The notes under the pieces were generated by a model, which worked only from the letters and a program-made list of their open reading frames with translations, made no database searches and was not told the origin of the DNA. 64,000 bases of DNA from NCBI GenBank assembly GCA_016709765.1, contig JADJMD010000013.1, positions 682,001 through 746,000 on the forward strand, in the 5' to 3' direction. A program made the translations under genes and the position numbers. Below, piece after piece: positions 43,708-53,446 of the stretch. The DNA is from Ignavibacteriales bacterium (lineage in GTDB: Bacteria; Bacteroidota; Ignavibacteria; Ignavibacteriales; Ignavibacteriaceae). Every line of letters starts with the position of its first letter. Position 1 is the first letter of the stretch.

Positions 43708-45147
43708 TTATTCAATTCTAATTAATTTTGCTGCAAACGCTCCATCCATCTGATGCTTTTGCGGCAGTGTTTGGATGCATCCGTTTTCATCAACTAAGTT
43801 ATCTGCAACTTTATCTTTAGCGGATTCTAATCTAAAATTTGGATGCGATTCAAGAAACTTTTTGATAACTCCAATATTTTCTTCCGGCTCAATGGAACAA
43901 GTGCTGTAAACCAAAACCCCACCTGGTTTAACTAACGTTGCTGCTTTTGAAATTAATTTAAGTTGAATATCGTTCATTTTTCTTAAATCAAAAATATCTT
44001 TTTTCCATTTAATATCCGGTTTTTTGGAAAGTGTTCCTGAGCCGCTGCAAGGCACATCCGCAAGCACACGATCAAATGGTTCTGCCTCAAATTCCAACGC
44101 ATCACTTTCAATAGTAGTAACACAAGTCAATCCAAGTCTTTCGTTGTTATTACGAACCAGTTTTAATCTTCCTTCGTAACGATCTAACGCAGTAATTGAG
44201 CCCTGGTTGTTCATTAACGAACCAAGATAAGCTGTTTTACCACCGGGAGCAGCACACATATCCAGAACATTCATTCCAGGTGCAACATCTAACAATCGTA
44301 CCGCTAAGCCTGCACTTTCATCCTGAATGTTAAAATATCCTTTTACATAATAATCCCATGCTGTAATGTTTGTAAGATTTTGAAGTTGAACAAATTCATT
44401 AAGAAATTTTCCTGGTTTGTACTTAAGATTAACTTGTTGTAAAAGTGATTTAAATTCCTCTGGGGTTGTTTTAATCGCATTTACTCGTAAAGTAAGATAT
44501 GGTTTTTCATTGTTAGCGTTTAACAATTTTTCCGTGTCTTCTCTACCAAATCTTTCAAGATAGCGTTTTACCATCCAGGCAGGGTGTGAATAATAAGCGC
44601 TTAAATATCCAACAATATCTTCGTTGGGGTCAGGATATCGTATAGAATTTTTACTCCTTATAATATTTCTAAGAATTGCATTTGTAAGATCTGCTGGTTT
44701 TTGTCCTTGAAGTTTTTTAACAAACTCAACGGCTTCGTTAACTGCTGCGTGATCCGGAATTCTATCTAAGAATAAAATCTGGTAAAGCGCAACACGTAAC
44801 CCATTTTTTAAATTTGGAATCGCTTTAGAAAATTGCCCTTTGTAAAAACCGTTAAGAATCCAATCTAATCTTCCTTGCCAGCGAGTAACCCCGTGTACGA
44901 TTTCATAAAGCAGTGCTTTATCTGGTCCGTTTAATTCGGCGTTTTTTAATTCGTTATCTAAAAGCTTATCAAGATATGCGTCAGTTCTTTCAACACGATT
45001 AAGAATTTTAACAGCAAGACCTCTAACACCTTGATATAAATCTATAACTTTGTGTTCTTCCAGATGAGCTTCTTTATTTTCAAAAACGGGCTGGTCATTT
45101 TGTTCATTCGTTTTCTGTTCTATATTTTGATCAGTACTATCTTCCAA
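43708..45147 (-). CDS. rsmB: 16S rRNA (cytosine-5) methyltransferase RsmB-like
   Basis: A 479-residue enzyme that methylates C967 of 16S rRNA in known cases. An N-terminal NusB-like RNA-binding domain (residues about 35-170) precedes the methyltransferase. SAM binding is shown by DMCAAPGGKTAYLGSL. The two catalytic cysteines lie in DVPCSGSGTL and YSTCSIEPEEN. An extra acidic N-terminus of about 30 residues is present. It starts right at the stop of the alternative GlmU gene and is followed by the rodZ-like gene. Confidence 0.94.
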   Translation of the reverse strand: MEDSTDQNIEQKTNEQNDQPVFENKEAHLEEHKVIDLYQGVRGLAVKILNRVERTDAYLDKLLDNELKNAELNGPDKALLYEIVHGVTRWQGRLDWILNGFYKGQFSKAIPNLKNGLRVALYQILFLDRIPDHAAVNEAVEFVKKLQGQKPADLTNAILRNIIRSKNSIRYPDPNEDIVGYLSAYYSHPAWMVKRYLERFGREDTEKLLNANNEKPYLTLRVNAIKTTPEEFKSLLQQVNLKYKPGKFLNEFVQLQNLTNITAWDYYVKGYFNIQDESAGLAVRLLDVAPGMNVLDMCAAPGGKTAYLGSLMNNQGSITALDRYEGRLKLVRNNNERLGLTCVTTIESDALEFEAEPFDRVLADVPCSGSGTLSKKPDIKWKKDIFDLRKMNDIQLKLISKAATLVKPGGVLVYSTCSIEPEENIGVIKKFLESHPNFRLESAKDKVADNLVDENGCIQTLPQKHQMDGAFAAKLIRIE

Positions 45148-46404
45148 TTAATAACCTCTTTTTTCTCTATCATTTTTTGTTAGTTCAAAAATTAAGTTAA
45201 ACATCAATTCATCTTTTGTTTCAAAATCAATTTTCCTTCGGCTCATTACAATCTTTGCTGTTTCCATTGCTTTTTTAATATCATAAACAGTTGATGACTC
45301 ATCACCGCCCCAGGTAAAAGACGGAACATATTTCTCAGGAAAACCTGATGCAAATATATTACAAGAAAATCCAACAACAGTGCCGGTATTAAACATTGTA
45401 TTTATTGTGCTCTTGGAGTGATCACCAATCATCAATCCAAGAAATTGCGAACCGCTTTCAACTTCTTTACCGCTTAGCTTAATTTTTATTTTAGAATAAT
45501 TGTTTTTCAAATCGCTGTTGTTTGTATCTGCGCCAAGATTAACCCAGCTTCCGATGTAGGAATGCCCGATAAATCCAGAGTGCTGTTTATTTGAGTGATC
45601 CATAAAAATAGATTGTTCAACTTCGCCGCCAATCTTACAAATTTTCCCGATTGAAACATTTTCATAAATAGTTGCACCACTTTTTATTTTTGATGATTCC
45701 CCAATAGACACAGAACCTTCAATAACAGCGTTTGGATAAATAAAAACATTATCATCAATAATTATTGGACCACCCGAAGCATCTAAAACCACACCGGGTT
45801 TAATGGTAACATTTTTGCCAACAAAAATATTTTCTTTATTTATGATATGAACAGATGCGCTAACAGACTCAATAAAGTTTTGTCTTTTGGATTGCTTTGT
45901 AAGATAATTAAAATCTGATGCTATTTGTTTACCGTTAATGTTTATCAAATCCCACAAATAATTTGCACATTTAAGATCAAGTATTTTTATTGATAATCCA
46001 TTAAAATCATTTACGGAAAAAAGATCTTTTAAATGGTTTATTTTATTTTGCAGATTTGTGCCTGATAAATAAGCTGCAATTACAGTTTCTTCATTTACAA
46101 ATACTTTATCTTCTCCGGGCAATAAAGGAAGAAGCAGCGATAGATTTTCCGGGGCAATAATTCTTCCGTTAATAAACAAACACTCAGTATCTTCTATCTT
46201 GTTTACTAAAAGGTTTGGATTGCCTCTTTGAACAATCTCTGTTAGATATGGGCGACAGTGGAGCGATACTTTAACATCACCATAACAACGAATGATTTTA
46301 TCTTTGAGCGAAGCGTTACCGCATAACAAATCATAAACCGGACGAGTAAACAGCATCGGCTCAAAGTTTAAATAGTTTATATCTTCAAAAATGCAGATTT
46401 GCAT
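45148..46404 (-). CDS. Alternative GlmU-family protein (Bacteroidota type)
   Basis: A 418-residue protein matching the Bacteroidota putative UDP-GlcNAc diphosphorylase/glucosamine-1-phosphate acetyltransferase family. The N-terminus CIFEDINYLNFEPMLFTRPV is typical. It lacks the glycine-rich nucleotide motif of classic GlmU. Beta-helix repeats fill about 185-350, with FIGHSYIGSWVNLGADTNNS and IGDHSKSTINTMFNTGTVVG characteristic of the family. It could supply the acetyltransferase step of UDP-GlcNAc synthesis, complementing the GlmU-like protein at 24783-26261. It begins the minus-strand run that ends with the SSS symporter. Confidence 0.85.
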   Translation of the reverse strand: MQICIFEDINYLNFEPMLFTRPVYDLLCGNASLKDKIIRCYGDVKVSLHCRPYLTEIVQRGNPNLLVNKIEDTECLFINGRIIAPENLSLLLPLLPGEDKVFVNEETVIAAYLSGTNLQNKINHLKDLFSVNDFNGLSIKILDLKCANYLWDLININGKQIASDFNYLTKQSKRQNFIESVSASVHIINKENIFVGKNVTIKPGVVLDASGGPIIIDDNVFIYPNAVIEGSVSIGESSKIKSGATIYENVSIGKICKIGGEVEQSIFMDHSNKQHSGFIGHSYIGSWVNLGADTNNSDLKNNYSKIKIKLSGKEVESGSQFLGLMIGDHSKSTINTMFNTGTVVGFSCNIFASGFPEKYVPSFTWGGDESSTVYDIKKAMETAKIVMSRRKIDFETKDELMFNLIFELTKNDREKRGY

Positions 46405-46616
46405 ATAGCTTATTTTCCTTTTTGAAAAACACTATAGAATTTAACATTTTTTGAGCTAAGATTCTCAAATCGAATTACACGCAAATCCATATTTTAATTT
46501 CTAGAATAGATTGCACAAGAATTATTTTTTATTGCAGATACACACATTCAATCCCAAACTTTCAATTTCAATTTTTATTATATTTTAAGCATCAATTAAT
46601 CAATCTCATCGTATAT

Positions 46617-49600
46617 ATGGAAAACCGATCATCAAAAGTAAGACAGCACACCCTAGAGAACGTATTCAGTACTCGTGTAAAGAAGTTTCAAAAACTAATG
46701 CGATACAAAATACGGGAGATACTTTTAGTTTCCAGTATCTATGATAATTACCTCTTTGAAGAGGATGGAAGGCTTTACGAATTAATTCGTGAAGAATATC
46801 AATCTCTAAACTTAAGTTTCGCTCCCGAATTAATTCATGTCACTACAGGGGAGGAAGCGCTTGAAATGCTTAGCGAAGATCATACTTTTGATCTAATCAT
46901 TACAACACTTCATATTGAAGATATGCACGTTATTAAATTTGCTCAAATGGCAAGACAGTCTGGTATAAATCTTCCAATAATCTTGCTTGCTTATGATAAT
47001 CGTGAAAGAAAAGAGCTTACAACTAACTACGATACCTCAATTTTTGAAAGAATATTTATCTGGAGTGGAGATTATCGACTTCTAATTGCAATTGTAAAGT
47101 ATATTGAAGACCGTGTAAATGTTGAAGGCGATACAAAAAATATAGGTGTTCAATCAATTATTGTTGTAGAAGATAATATTAAATTTTACTCTTCATATCT
47201 TCCAATAATTTATACTGAGGTTTTTAAGCAATCTCAACGATTAGTACGTGAAGGCGTTAACCTTACACATAAGTTTTTAAGAATGCGAGCTCGCCCCAAA
47301 ATTTTACTTTGTACAACGTATGAAGAAGCCTGGTCTTATTATGAAAAATATCAGGAATATGTTTTAGGTTTGATTTTAGATATTAACTTTAAACATCATG
47401 GTGTAAAAGACCCCGAAGCAGGGATTAAATTTGCAAAAACTGTACGCTCACAGCACGATGACATTTCAATTCTTCTGCAATCGAGTGATGCAGGTTTTAG
47501 AGATAAGGCATATCAAATAGGGGCATCTTTTATGCACAAAAATTCTCCAAGATTGCTTCAAGAGCTTAGAGAATTTATGCTTCAAAATTTTGGTTTTGGT
47601 GATTTTGTATTTTTGAATAATAAAAGCAAAGAAGAATTTCGTGCGGCAAATTTATCACAACTTGAAGAAGCATTAAAAATAATTTCCGATGAAAGTTTGG
47701 TTTACCATGCTTCAAGAAATCATTTTTCTAAATGGCTTAAAGCCAGAACTGAATTTTACCTTGCTCATAAATTAAGACCACACAAGGTAACGGATTTTCA
47801 ATCAGTGCAGGGATTACGAGATAAATTGTCAACTTCACTTCAAGAGTACAGAAAACTTCAGCAAAGCGGCGTTGTACTTGATTTTAATAAAGATTCCTTT
47901 GATACAAAAAACAGTTATGCAAGAATCGGTGGTGGTTCCTTAGGTGGTAAAGCTCGTGGTTTAGGCTTCATAAATACTTTGATTACTAACTATGGGATAA
48001 GTAAAAAATTTGAAGATGTAGAAATAAGTGTTCCCTCAGCGATTGTTCTTGGTACAGAGGTTTTTGACAAATTCATAAGTGAGAATCAACTAGAAGAATA
48101 TGCTTTTTCAGAAAATAATGATTTAGAAATAACACTGAAATTTGTTGATGCAGAAAAATTTCCAGAAGATATTCTAGCTACATTAAAACAATTTTTGGAG
48201 ATTACTCACTGCCCATTAGCTATAAGATCATCAAGTTTATTAGAAGATTCACAATTTCTTCCTTTTGCTGGTGTTTATGAAACTTATATGATACCAAACA
48301 GCAACAAAGATATTGCTGTAAGATTGGATGAACTTTTACAATCAATTAAAAGCGTTTATGCTTCCACCTTCCACAAAAAAGCCAAAGATTACGTTAAAGT
48401 AACTAACTATGGTTTGGAAGAAGAAAAAATGGCCGTAATAGTTCAACGGTTAGTTGGCTCACAAAAGGAAAACAGATTTTATCCGGATTTTGCAGGAGTT
48501 GCAAAATCTTACAATTTCTATCCAGTGCCTCCACAAAAATCTACAGATGGCATAGCTTTGGTAGCCTTGGGACTTGGCAAAACAGTAGTTGAAGGCGGAA
48601 ATACTATTAGGTTTTGTCCAAGATACCCAAAGCATATGCTGCAGTTTTTTTCGACTAAAGAAACTTTAAGGAACGCTCAACAAGATTTTTATGCATTAGA
48701 TTTAAACGGAAAACTTGATCATCATCCCGATAGTATTGAAGACCCCATGGTTAAGAGATATGATCTTTCTGATTCTGAAAAAGATGGTACCCTCTATTCT
48801 GTCGGTTCAACTTACTCGCCAGAAAATGAGGCTGTGTATGATGGAATCTCCCGCGATGGAATCCGAGTTGTTACTTTTGCCCCGGTATTAAAGCATAAGA
48901 TATTTCCGTTGCCGGAAATTTTGGATATGCTTTTGGATATCGGATCTTGGGGAATGGGAACTCCGGTTGAAATTGAATTTGCCGTGAACCTTAATAAACC
49001 TCCAGCTGAGAAAAAAGAATTTGCGATGCTGCAAATGCGACCAATGGTATTAAGCAGAGAACTTGATGAACTAATGGTAGGTGATTTTAATGAGTCTGAT
49101 ATGATTTGTCAAAGTTCGCAAGTTTTAGGCAATGGCGCCATAGACGATATTTATGATGTTGTGGTAGTGGATATTAATAAATTTGAGAGAGGCAAAAGCC
49201 AGGAAGTAGCTATGGAGGTCAGTAAACTGAATTCAAAACTTGTTGCTGCACGAAAACCATATTTGCTTTTTGGTGTGGGCAGATGGGGTTCACTTGATCC
49301 ATGGCTTGGGATTCCTGTTACTTGGGATCAGATTTCGGGTGCTGTTTCAATTGTTGAATCAGGTTTTAAAGATTTTCAGGTTACTCCTTCACAAGGATCC
49401 CATTTTTTTCAGAATCTAACTTCGTTTAGAGTAGGATACTTTACAGTAAATGCAATTGATAATATTGGTTTTATTGACTGGGATTGGTTGAATGCACAGC
49501 CAGCAATAGAAGAACTTGAATTTACAAAGCATCTTCAATTTGACGAACCACTAAGAGTAAAGATAAATGGCCATGAAAATCGTGGTATAATTTTAAAACC

Positions 49601-49625
49601 CGGTGTAAGTATTGAAGAAATTTAA
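46617..49625 (+). CDS. Dual-receiver plus PEP-synthase N-domain (PPDK_N) protein, paralogue 1
   Basis: A 1002-residue soluble protein with four parts. Residues about 33-160 form a degenerate receiver (Thr97 where the phospho-Asp should be, in DLIITTLHIED). Residues about 180-325 form an intact receiver: Glu185/Asp186, Asp255 in GLILDINF, and Lys308. Residues about 435-815 form a PEP-synthase-type ATP-grasp domain with SLGGKARGLGF, PLAIRSSSLLEDS, EEEKMAVIVQRLVGS and the closing MLQMRP. Residues about 815-1002 are an unfamiliar C-terminal domain with invariant GVGRWGSLDPWLG and PSQGSHFFQN (His929). No phospho-His swivel domain or PEP-binding TIM barrel follows. The PAS kinase gene begins 55 bases later. 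Function is unknown: probably a phosphorylation-responsive regulator or phosphotransferase. Confidence 0.9.
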   Translation: MENRSSKVRQHTLENVFSTRVKKFQKLMRYKIREILLVSSIYDNYLFEEDGRLYELIREEYQSLNLSFAPELIHVTTGEEALEMLSEDHTFDLIITTLHIEDMHVIKFAQMARQSGINLPIILLAYDNRERKELTTNYDTSIFERIFIWSGDYRLLIAIVKYIEDRVNVEGDTKNIGVQSIIVVEDNIKFYSSYLPIIYTEVFKQSQRLVREGVNLTHKFLRMRARPKILLCTTYEEAWSYYEKYQEYVLGLILDINFKHHGVKDPEAGIKFAKTVRSQHDDISILLQSSDAGFRDKAYQIGASFMHKNSPRLLQELREFMLQNFGFGDFVFLNNKSKEEFRAANLSQLEEALKIISDESLVYHASRNHFSKWLKARTEFYLAHKLRPHKVTDFQSVQGLRDKLSTSLQEYRKLQQSGVVLDFNKDSFDTKNSYARIGGGSLGGKARGLGFINTLITNYGISKKFEDVEISVPSAIVLGTEVFDKFISENQLEEYAFSENNDLEITLKFVDAEKFPEDILATLKQFLEITHCPLAIRSSSLLEDSQFLPFAGVYETYMIPNSNKDIAVRLDELLQSIKSVYASTFHKKAKDYVKVTNYGLEEEKMAVIVQRLVGSQKENRFYPDFAGVAKSYNFYPVPPQKSTDGIALVALGLGKTVVEGGNTIRFCPRYPKHMLQFFSTKETLRNAQQDFYALDLNGKLDHHPDSIEDPMVKRYDLSDSEKDGTLYSVGSTYSPENEAVYDGISRDGIRVVTFAPVLKHKIFPLPEILDMLLDIGSWGMGTPVEIEFAVNLNKPPAEKKEFAMLQMRPMVLSRELDELMVGDFNESDMICQSSQVLGNGAIDDIYDVVVVDINKFERGKSQEVAMEVSKLNSKLVAARKPYLLFGVGRWGSLDPWLGIPVTWDQISGAVSIVESGFKDFQVTPSQGSHFFQNLTSFRVGYFTVNAIDNIGFIDWDWLNAQPAIEELEFTKHLQFDEPLRVKINGHENRGIILKPGVSIEEI

Positions 49626-49679
49626 ATTATTTAGTTCTCAATAATTGTTTAGAACTTTTACAATAAAAATTATTAAACT

Positions 49680-51146
49680 ATGAACGATCTCTTTATCAAA
49701 GAAGATGTTCTTAATGCTGATCTGCTATTTGGGCAGCTTTGGGAAATTTCTGTTGATGGAATGCGTTTAATTGATGAAGACGGTAATATACTTTTGGTAA
49801 ATGATTCCTTTTGTAAAATATTTAATATGCAAAAGGATGGATTAATCAATAAACCGTTTTCAATCGTTTATACAAAAAGTGAACAAGAATCTGCTCTAAA
49901 ATCATTCCAAAAAGATATTCGTAAAAATGAATTAAAAACCTTTTTCGAAAGAGAAAACATTCTTTGGGATGGAAGAAAAACTTGGTTGGAATTTTCAAAT
50001 TCATTCTTAACGCTAAGTGATGGAAAAAAAACTACTCTGAGTATCATTAAAGAAATAACGAAAAGAAAAAAATCTGAGCTGGAGCTGCGTGAAAGTGAAT
50101 ATAAGTTTAAGATGCTTTTTAACAGCGCGAATGATTTTGTTTTTGTTACACAACTTTCACCGGAAAAATCTTACGGTGATTTTATTGAAGTAAATGATGT
50201 AGCATGTAAACAACTCGGCTATTCAAAAGAAGAATTTCTGTTACTTAGCCCTTCAGGAATTGTTTCCCCAAAATGCATTGATGATTTTAATATTACCATG
50301 GGGCGCTTATTACAAGAAGGACACGTATTGTATGATACAATTTATCGTGCAAAAGATAAAAAACTTTTTCCAGTAGAAGTTAATTCACATTTTTTTTTGT
50401 TTAACGATAAACTCACTGTGCTTTCTATTTCCAGAGATATTACTGAGCGTAAACAAGCAGAAGAAAAATTAAAAAAATCCAGTAAACTATTAAGAAATCT
50501 TGCCACGCATATACAAACTGTTAGAGAAGAAGAAAGAACTATGATTGCAAGGGAAATTCACGATGAATTAGGACAAGTTCTTACAGTTTTGAAAATTCAA
50601 ATTTCACTGATAAGTAACAAACTCAAGCCCGATCAAGCTCCGCTTAAAGAAAAAATTGATTCGCTTACAAATCTTATAGATAAATCTGTCGAGTCAGTTC
50701 AAAAAATTTCTGCAAAGCTAAGGCCAACTATTTTAGATGAATTAGGTCTAAATGCTGCCATTGAATGGCAAACTGAAGAATTTGAAAAACTTACAAACAT
50801 TAAGTGTTCATTGATTCTTGAAAAAGAAGATTTAAAACTAAGCCCTGCTAAATCAACTGCACTTTTTAGAATTTTTCAAGAATCACTTACAAATATTGCA
50901 CGCCATTCTGAAGCTAATCTGGTGAACATTTCCTTACTTACAAACCAATCAAATATTAATCTTGAAATTAATGATAACGGTAAAGGTATTTCCACAGAGC
51001 AAATAAAAGATTTTAAATCTTTGGGGATTCATGGCATGCAAGAAAGAGCACTCATATTTGGTGGACAAGTAACCTTTGATAGTTTTTTGGGAAAAGGGAC
51101 TAAAGTTAAAGTTGAAATTCCAATTGATCAGGAAATAAATGAATAA
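49680..51146 (+). CDS. PAS-domain sensor histidine kinase, NarX/DegS type
   Basis: A 488-residue cytoplasmic kinase with no membrane helix. Two PAS domains lie at about residues 15-125 and 140-260. The HisKA_3 dimerisation part follows with the phospho-accepting His294 in MIAREIHDELGQVL. The HATPase domain holds LFRIFQESLTNIARHSEA, the N-box, and INDNGKGI, the D/G-box. It senses an intracellular signal, probably redox or a small ligand. It overlaps the response regulator gene by eight bases, making a classic pair. The position between paralogue 1 and the NADP glutamate dehydrogenase suggests they may be in its regulon. Confidence 0.93.
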   Translation: MNDLFIKEDVLNADLLFGQLWEISVDGMRLIDEDGNILLVNDSFCKIFNMQKDGLINKPFSIVYTKSEQESALKSFQKDIRKNELKTFFERENILWDGRKTWLEFSNSFLTLSDGKKTTLSIIKEITKRKKSELELRESEYKFKMLFNSANDFVFVTQLSPEKSYGDFIEVNDVACKQLGYSKEEFLLLSPSGIVSPKCIDDFNITMGRLLQEGHVLYDTIYRAKDKKLFPVEVNSHFFLFNDKLTVLSISRDITERKQAEEKLKKSSKLLRNLATHIQTVREEERTMIAREIHDELGQVLTVLKIQISLISNKLKPDQAPLKEKIDSLTNLIDKSVESVQKISAKLRPTILDELGLNAAIEWQTEEFEKLTNIKCSLILEKEDLKLSPAKSTALFRIFQESLTNIARHSEANLVNISLLTNQSNINLEINDNGKGISTEQIKDFKSLGIHGMQERALIFGGQVTFDSFLGKGTKVKVEIPIDQEINE

Positions 51147-51786
51147 TGATAAAATAAAAATAGTTATTGCAGACGATCATGCAATTGTTCGTGAAGGACT
51201 TAAGCAAATTGTTGCTGAGGAAAAAGATATGCAAGTCTGTGGTGAAGCTGAAGATGCTTCGGGTCTTATGGAACTTCTAAAAAAAGAAAAATGGAGCATC
51301 GTTGTTTTGGATATAAATATGCCTGGTAAAAGTGGTCTTGAGGCACTAAAGGATATTAAACAACTGTATCCTGATCTTCCAGTTTTAATTTTAAGTATGT
51401 TTAGTGAAGATCAATATGGATTACGAGCAATTAAGGCAGGTGCATCAGGATATCTTAAAAAAGTCAGTGCAACAACTGAATTAGTTGTTGCTATAAGGAA
51501 GATAGTATCCGGCAGAAAATATATTAACCCTGTGCTTGCTGAAAAACTTGCAGAAAATTTTGGACACGATAAACTTAATTTACTTCACGATAATCTTTCA
51601 GACCGCGAATTTCAGATAATGTGCAATATTGCACTAGGAAAAAGTGCTGAAGAAATTGCAGAAGAACTTTCACTTAGTATTAACACAATTTATACATATC
51701 GAAATAGAATACTTGAAAAAATGTCCATGAAGTCTAATGTTGAATTAGCACAATATGCTATTCAAAATAAGTTGATTGAATTGTAG
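51139..51786 (+). CDS. NarL/LuxR-type response regulator
   Basis: A 215-residue regulator. Its receiver has the acidic pair in IADDHAIV, phospho-Asp58 in VVLDINMPG and a Lys in GYLKKVSA. The C-terminal HTH is of the LuxR type (LSDREFQIMCNIALGKSAEE, then LSLSINTIYTYRNRI). It is the cognate partner of the PAS kinase, which it overlaps by eight bases. Targets are unknown; the nearest downstream gene, gdhA, is a natural candidate. Confidence 0.95.
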   Translation: MNNDKIKIVIADDHAIVREGLKQIVAEEKDMQVCGEAEDASGLMELLKKEKWSIVVLDINMPGKSGLEALKDIKQLYPDLPVLILSMFSEDQYGLRAIKAGASGYLKKVSATTELVVAIRKIVSGRKYINPVLAEKLAENFGHDKLNLLHDNLSDREFQIMCNIALGKSAEEIAEELSLSINTIYTYRNRILEKMSMKSNVELAQYAIQNKLIEL

Positions 51787-51939
51787 CATCTTTATATAAA
51801 CACCGCTAGTAACACTTTCTGTTACACTACTTTCACAATTTCAATCCTTTCGCCCATAATACTCAATCTTTAATTTCATCCTAAAATTTAGCTCATTTAG
51901 TCAAAATATTTTATATCTACAATTTTCTCGGAGGTTTAT

Positions 51940-53301
51940 ATGTCCAATTACGTAAAAGATCTAATGGGTATGGTAAAAGCTAAGCACCCAGCAGAGCCAG
52001 AATTCCATCAAGCAGTAATGGAAGTTGCTGAATCACTTTCAGTTTGTTTTGATCGTCATCCTGAATATCGATCTGCAAAAATCTTAGAACGCATCATCGA
52101 GCCTGAAAGAATAATGATCTTTCGTGTTCCCTGGGTTGATGATCAGGGTGAAATAAATATTAATATCGGTTACAGAATTGAAATGAACAGCGCAATTGGT
52201 CCTTACAAAGGCGGGCTGCGATTCCATCCATCTGTAAACCTTGGCATCCTAAAATTTCTTGCATTTGAACAGGTTTTTAAAAACAGCTTAACAACGCTTC
52301 CTATGGGCGGTGGTAAAGGCGGATCTGATTTTGATCCAAAAGGTAAAAGTGATTTAAAGATTATGAGATTCTGCCAGGCATTTATGGGCGAACTTTTCCG
52401 TCATATCGGTCCTAATACAGATGTGCCTGCCGGAGATATTGGTGTAGGTGGAAGAGAGATTGGTTATATGTTTGGAATGTATAAAAAATTAAGAAATGAA
52501 TTTACCGGTGTGCTTACAGGTAAAGGATTAAATTGGGGTGGTTCACTAATTCGTCCTGAAGCAACGGGTTACGGCGCAGTTTACTTTGCGGCTGAAATGC
52601 TTGCAACAAAAGGTAATACCCTTGAAGGAAAAGCATGCTTGGTTTCTGGTAGTGGTAATGTTGCACAGTACACAGTTGAAAAAATTCTTGAGCTTGGTGG
52701 AAAAGTTTTAACCTTATCAGATTCAAACGGATACATTTATGATGAAGAAGGCATTAACAAAGAAAAACTAGCTTTTGTAATGGAAATGAAAAATGTACGC
52801 CGCGGTAGAATTAAGGAATACACAGATAAATATAAGAAAGCTATTTACACTCCAATTGATCCTAATGGACCTTTTAATCCATTGTGGAATCACAAAGCTG
52901 ATTGTGCTTTCCCATCAGCAACACAAAATGAGATAAATGCTAAAGACGCACAAAACTTAATTAACAACGGAGTCTTTGTTGTTAGTGAAGGTGCTAATAT
53001 GCCTACAACTCCTGATGGCGTAAATATCTTTCTTGACAAAGGAATTCTTTATGGACCAGGTAAAGCGGCTAATGCAGGTGGTGTTGCCGTTTCCGGATTA
53101 GAGATGGCACAGAACAGTATGCGTTTTGGCTGGACGCGTGAAGAAGTTGATAATCGCTTAAAAATGATTATGCATAGCATACACAAAACATGCGTTGATA
53201 CTGCTGAAAGATTTAATACACCGGGTAATTATGTTAACGGCGCAAACATTGGTGGGTTCTTAAAAGTTGCAGATGCAATGATGGATCAGGGAGTTGTTTA
53301 A
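51940..53301 (+). CDS. gdhA: Glutamate dehydrogenase, hexameric NADP type
   Basis: A 453-residue enzyme that aminates 2-oxoglutarate to glutamate. Catalytic and substrate parts are GPYKGGLRFHPSVN, MGGGKGGSDFDPKGKSD and DVPAGDIGVGGREIG. The Rossmann part SGSGNVAQYTVEKILELG is followed by LSDSNGY, where Ser instead of Asp/Glu at the end of beta 2 fits NADP. The start has a strong CGGAGG site. It has its own upstream region of 153 bases and a terminator, so it is transcribed separately from paralogue 2. Confidence 0.96.
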   Translation: MSNYVKDLMGMVKAKHPAEPEFHQAVMEVAESLSVCFDRHPEYRSAKILERIIEPERIMIFRVPWVDDQGEININIGYRIEMNSAIGPYKGGLRFHPSVNLGILKFLAFEQVFKNSLTTLPMGGGKGGSDFDPKGKSDLKIMRFCQAFMGELFRHIGPNTDVPAGDIGVGGREIGYMFGMYKKLRNEFTGVLTGKGLNWGGSLIRPEATGYGAVYFAAEMLATKGNTLEGKACLVSGSGNVAQYTVEKILELGGKVLTLSDSNGYIYDEEGINKEKLAFVMEMKNVRRGRIKEYTDKYKKAIYTPIDPNGPFNPLWNHKADCAFPSATQNEINAKDAQNLINNGVFVVSEGANMPTTPDGVNIFLDKGILYGPGKAANAGGVAVSGLEMAQNSMRFGWTREEVDNRLKMIMHSIHKTCVDTAERFNTPGNYVNGANIGGFLKVADAMMDQGVV

Positions 53302-53331
53302 ATAATTCTCAGTATCGAATTAACAATGCAA

Positions 53332-53363
53332 AAAAAAGGCGATTCATTGGAATCGCCTTTTTT
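53332..53363 (+). terminator. Rho-independent terminator after gdhA
   Basis: A 14-base-pair stem, AAAAAAGGCGATTC (53332-53345) with GAATCGCCTTTTTT (53350-53363), closes an ATTG loop. It separates gdhA from paralogue 2. Confidence 0.93.
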
Positions 53364-53446
53364 ATTAAATCATAAATAGAACTTTGTTCAAATTTTTAAT
53401 AAGTTATGTTAAGTAATTTATTCTTAACCTGTTTTGGTGAATATTT

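Noticed and set aside
51809..51825. GTAACA/TGTTAC hairpin after the response regulator
   Set aside because: Six base pairs, no T-run, and not clearly a terminator or operator.
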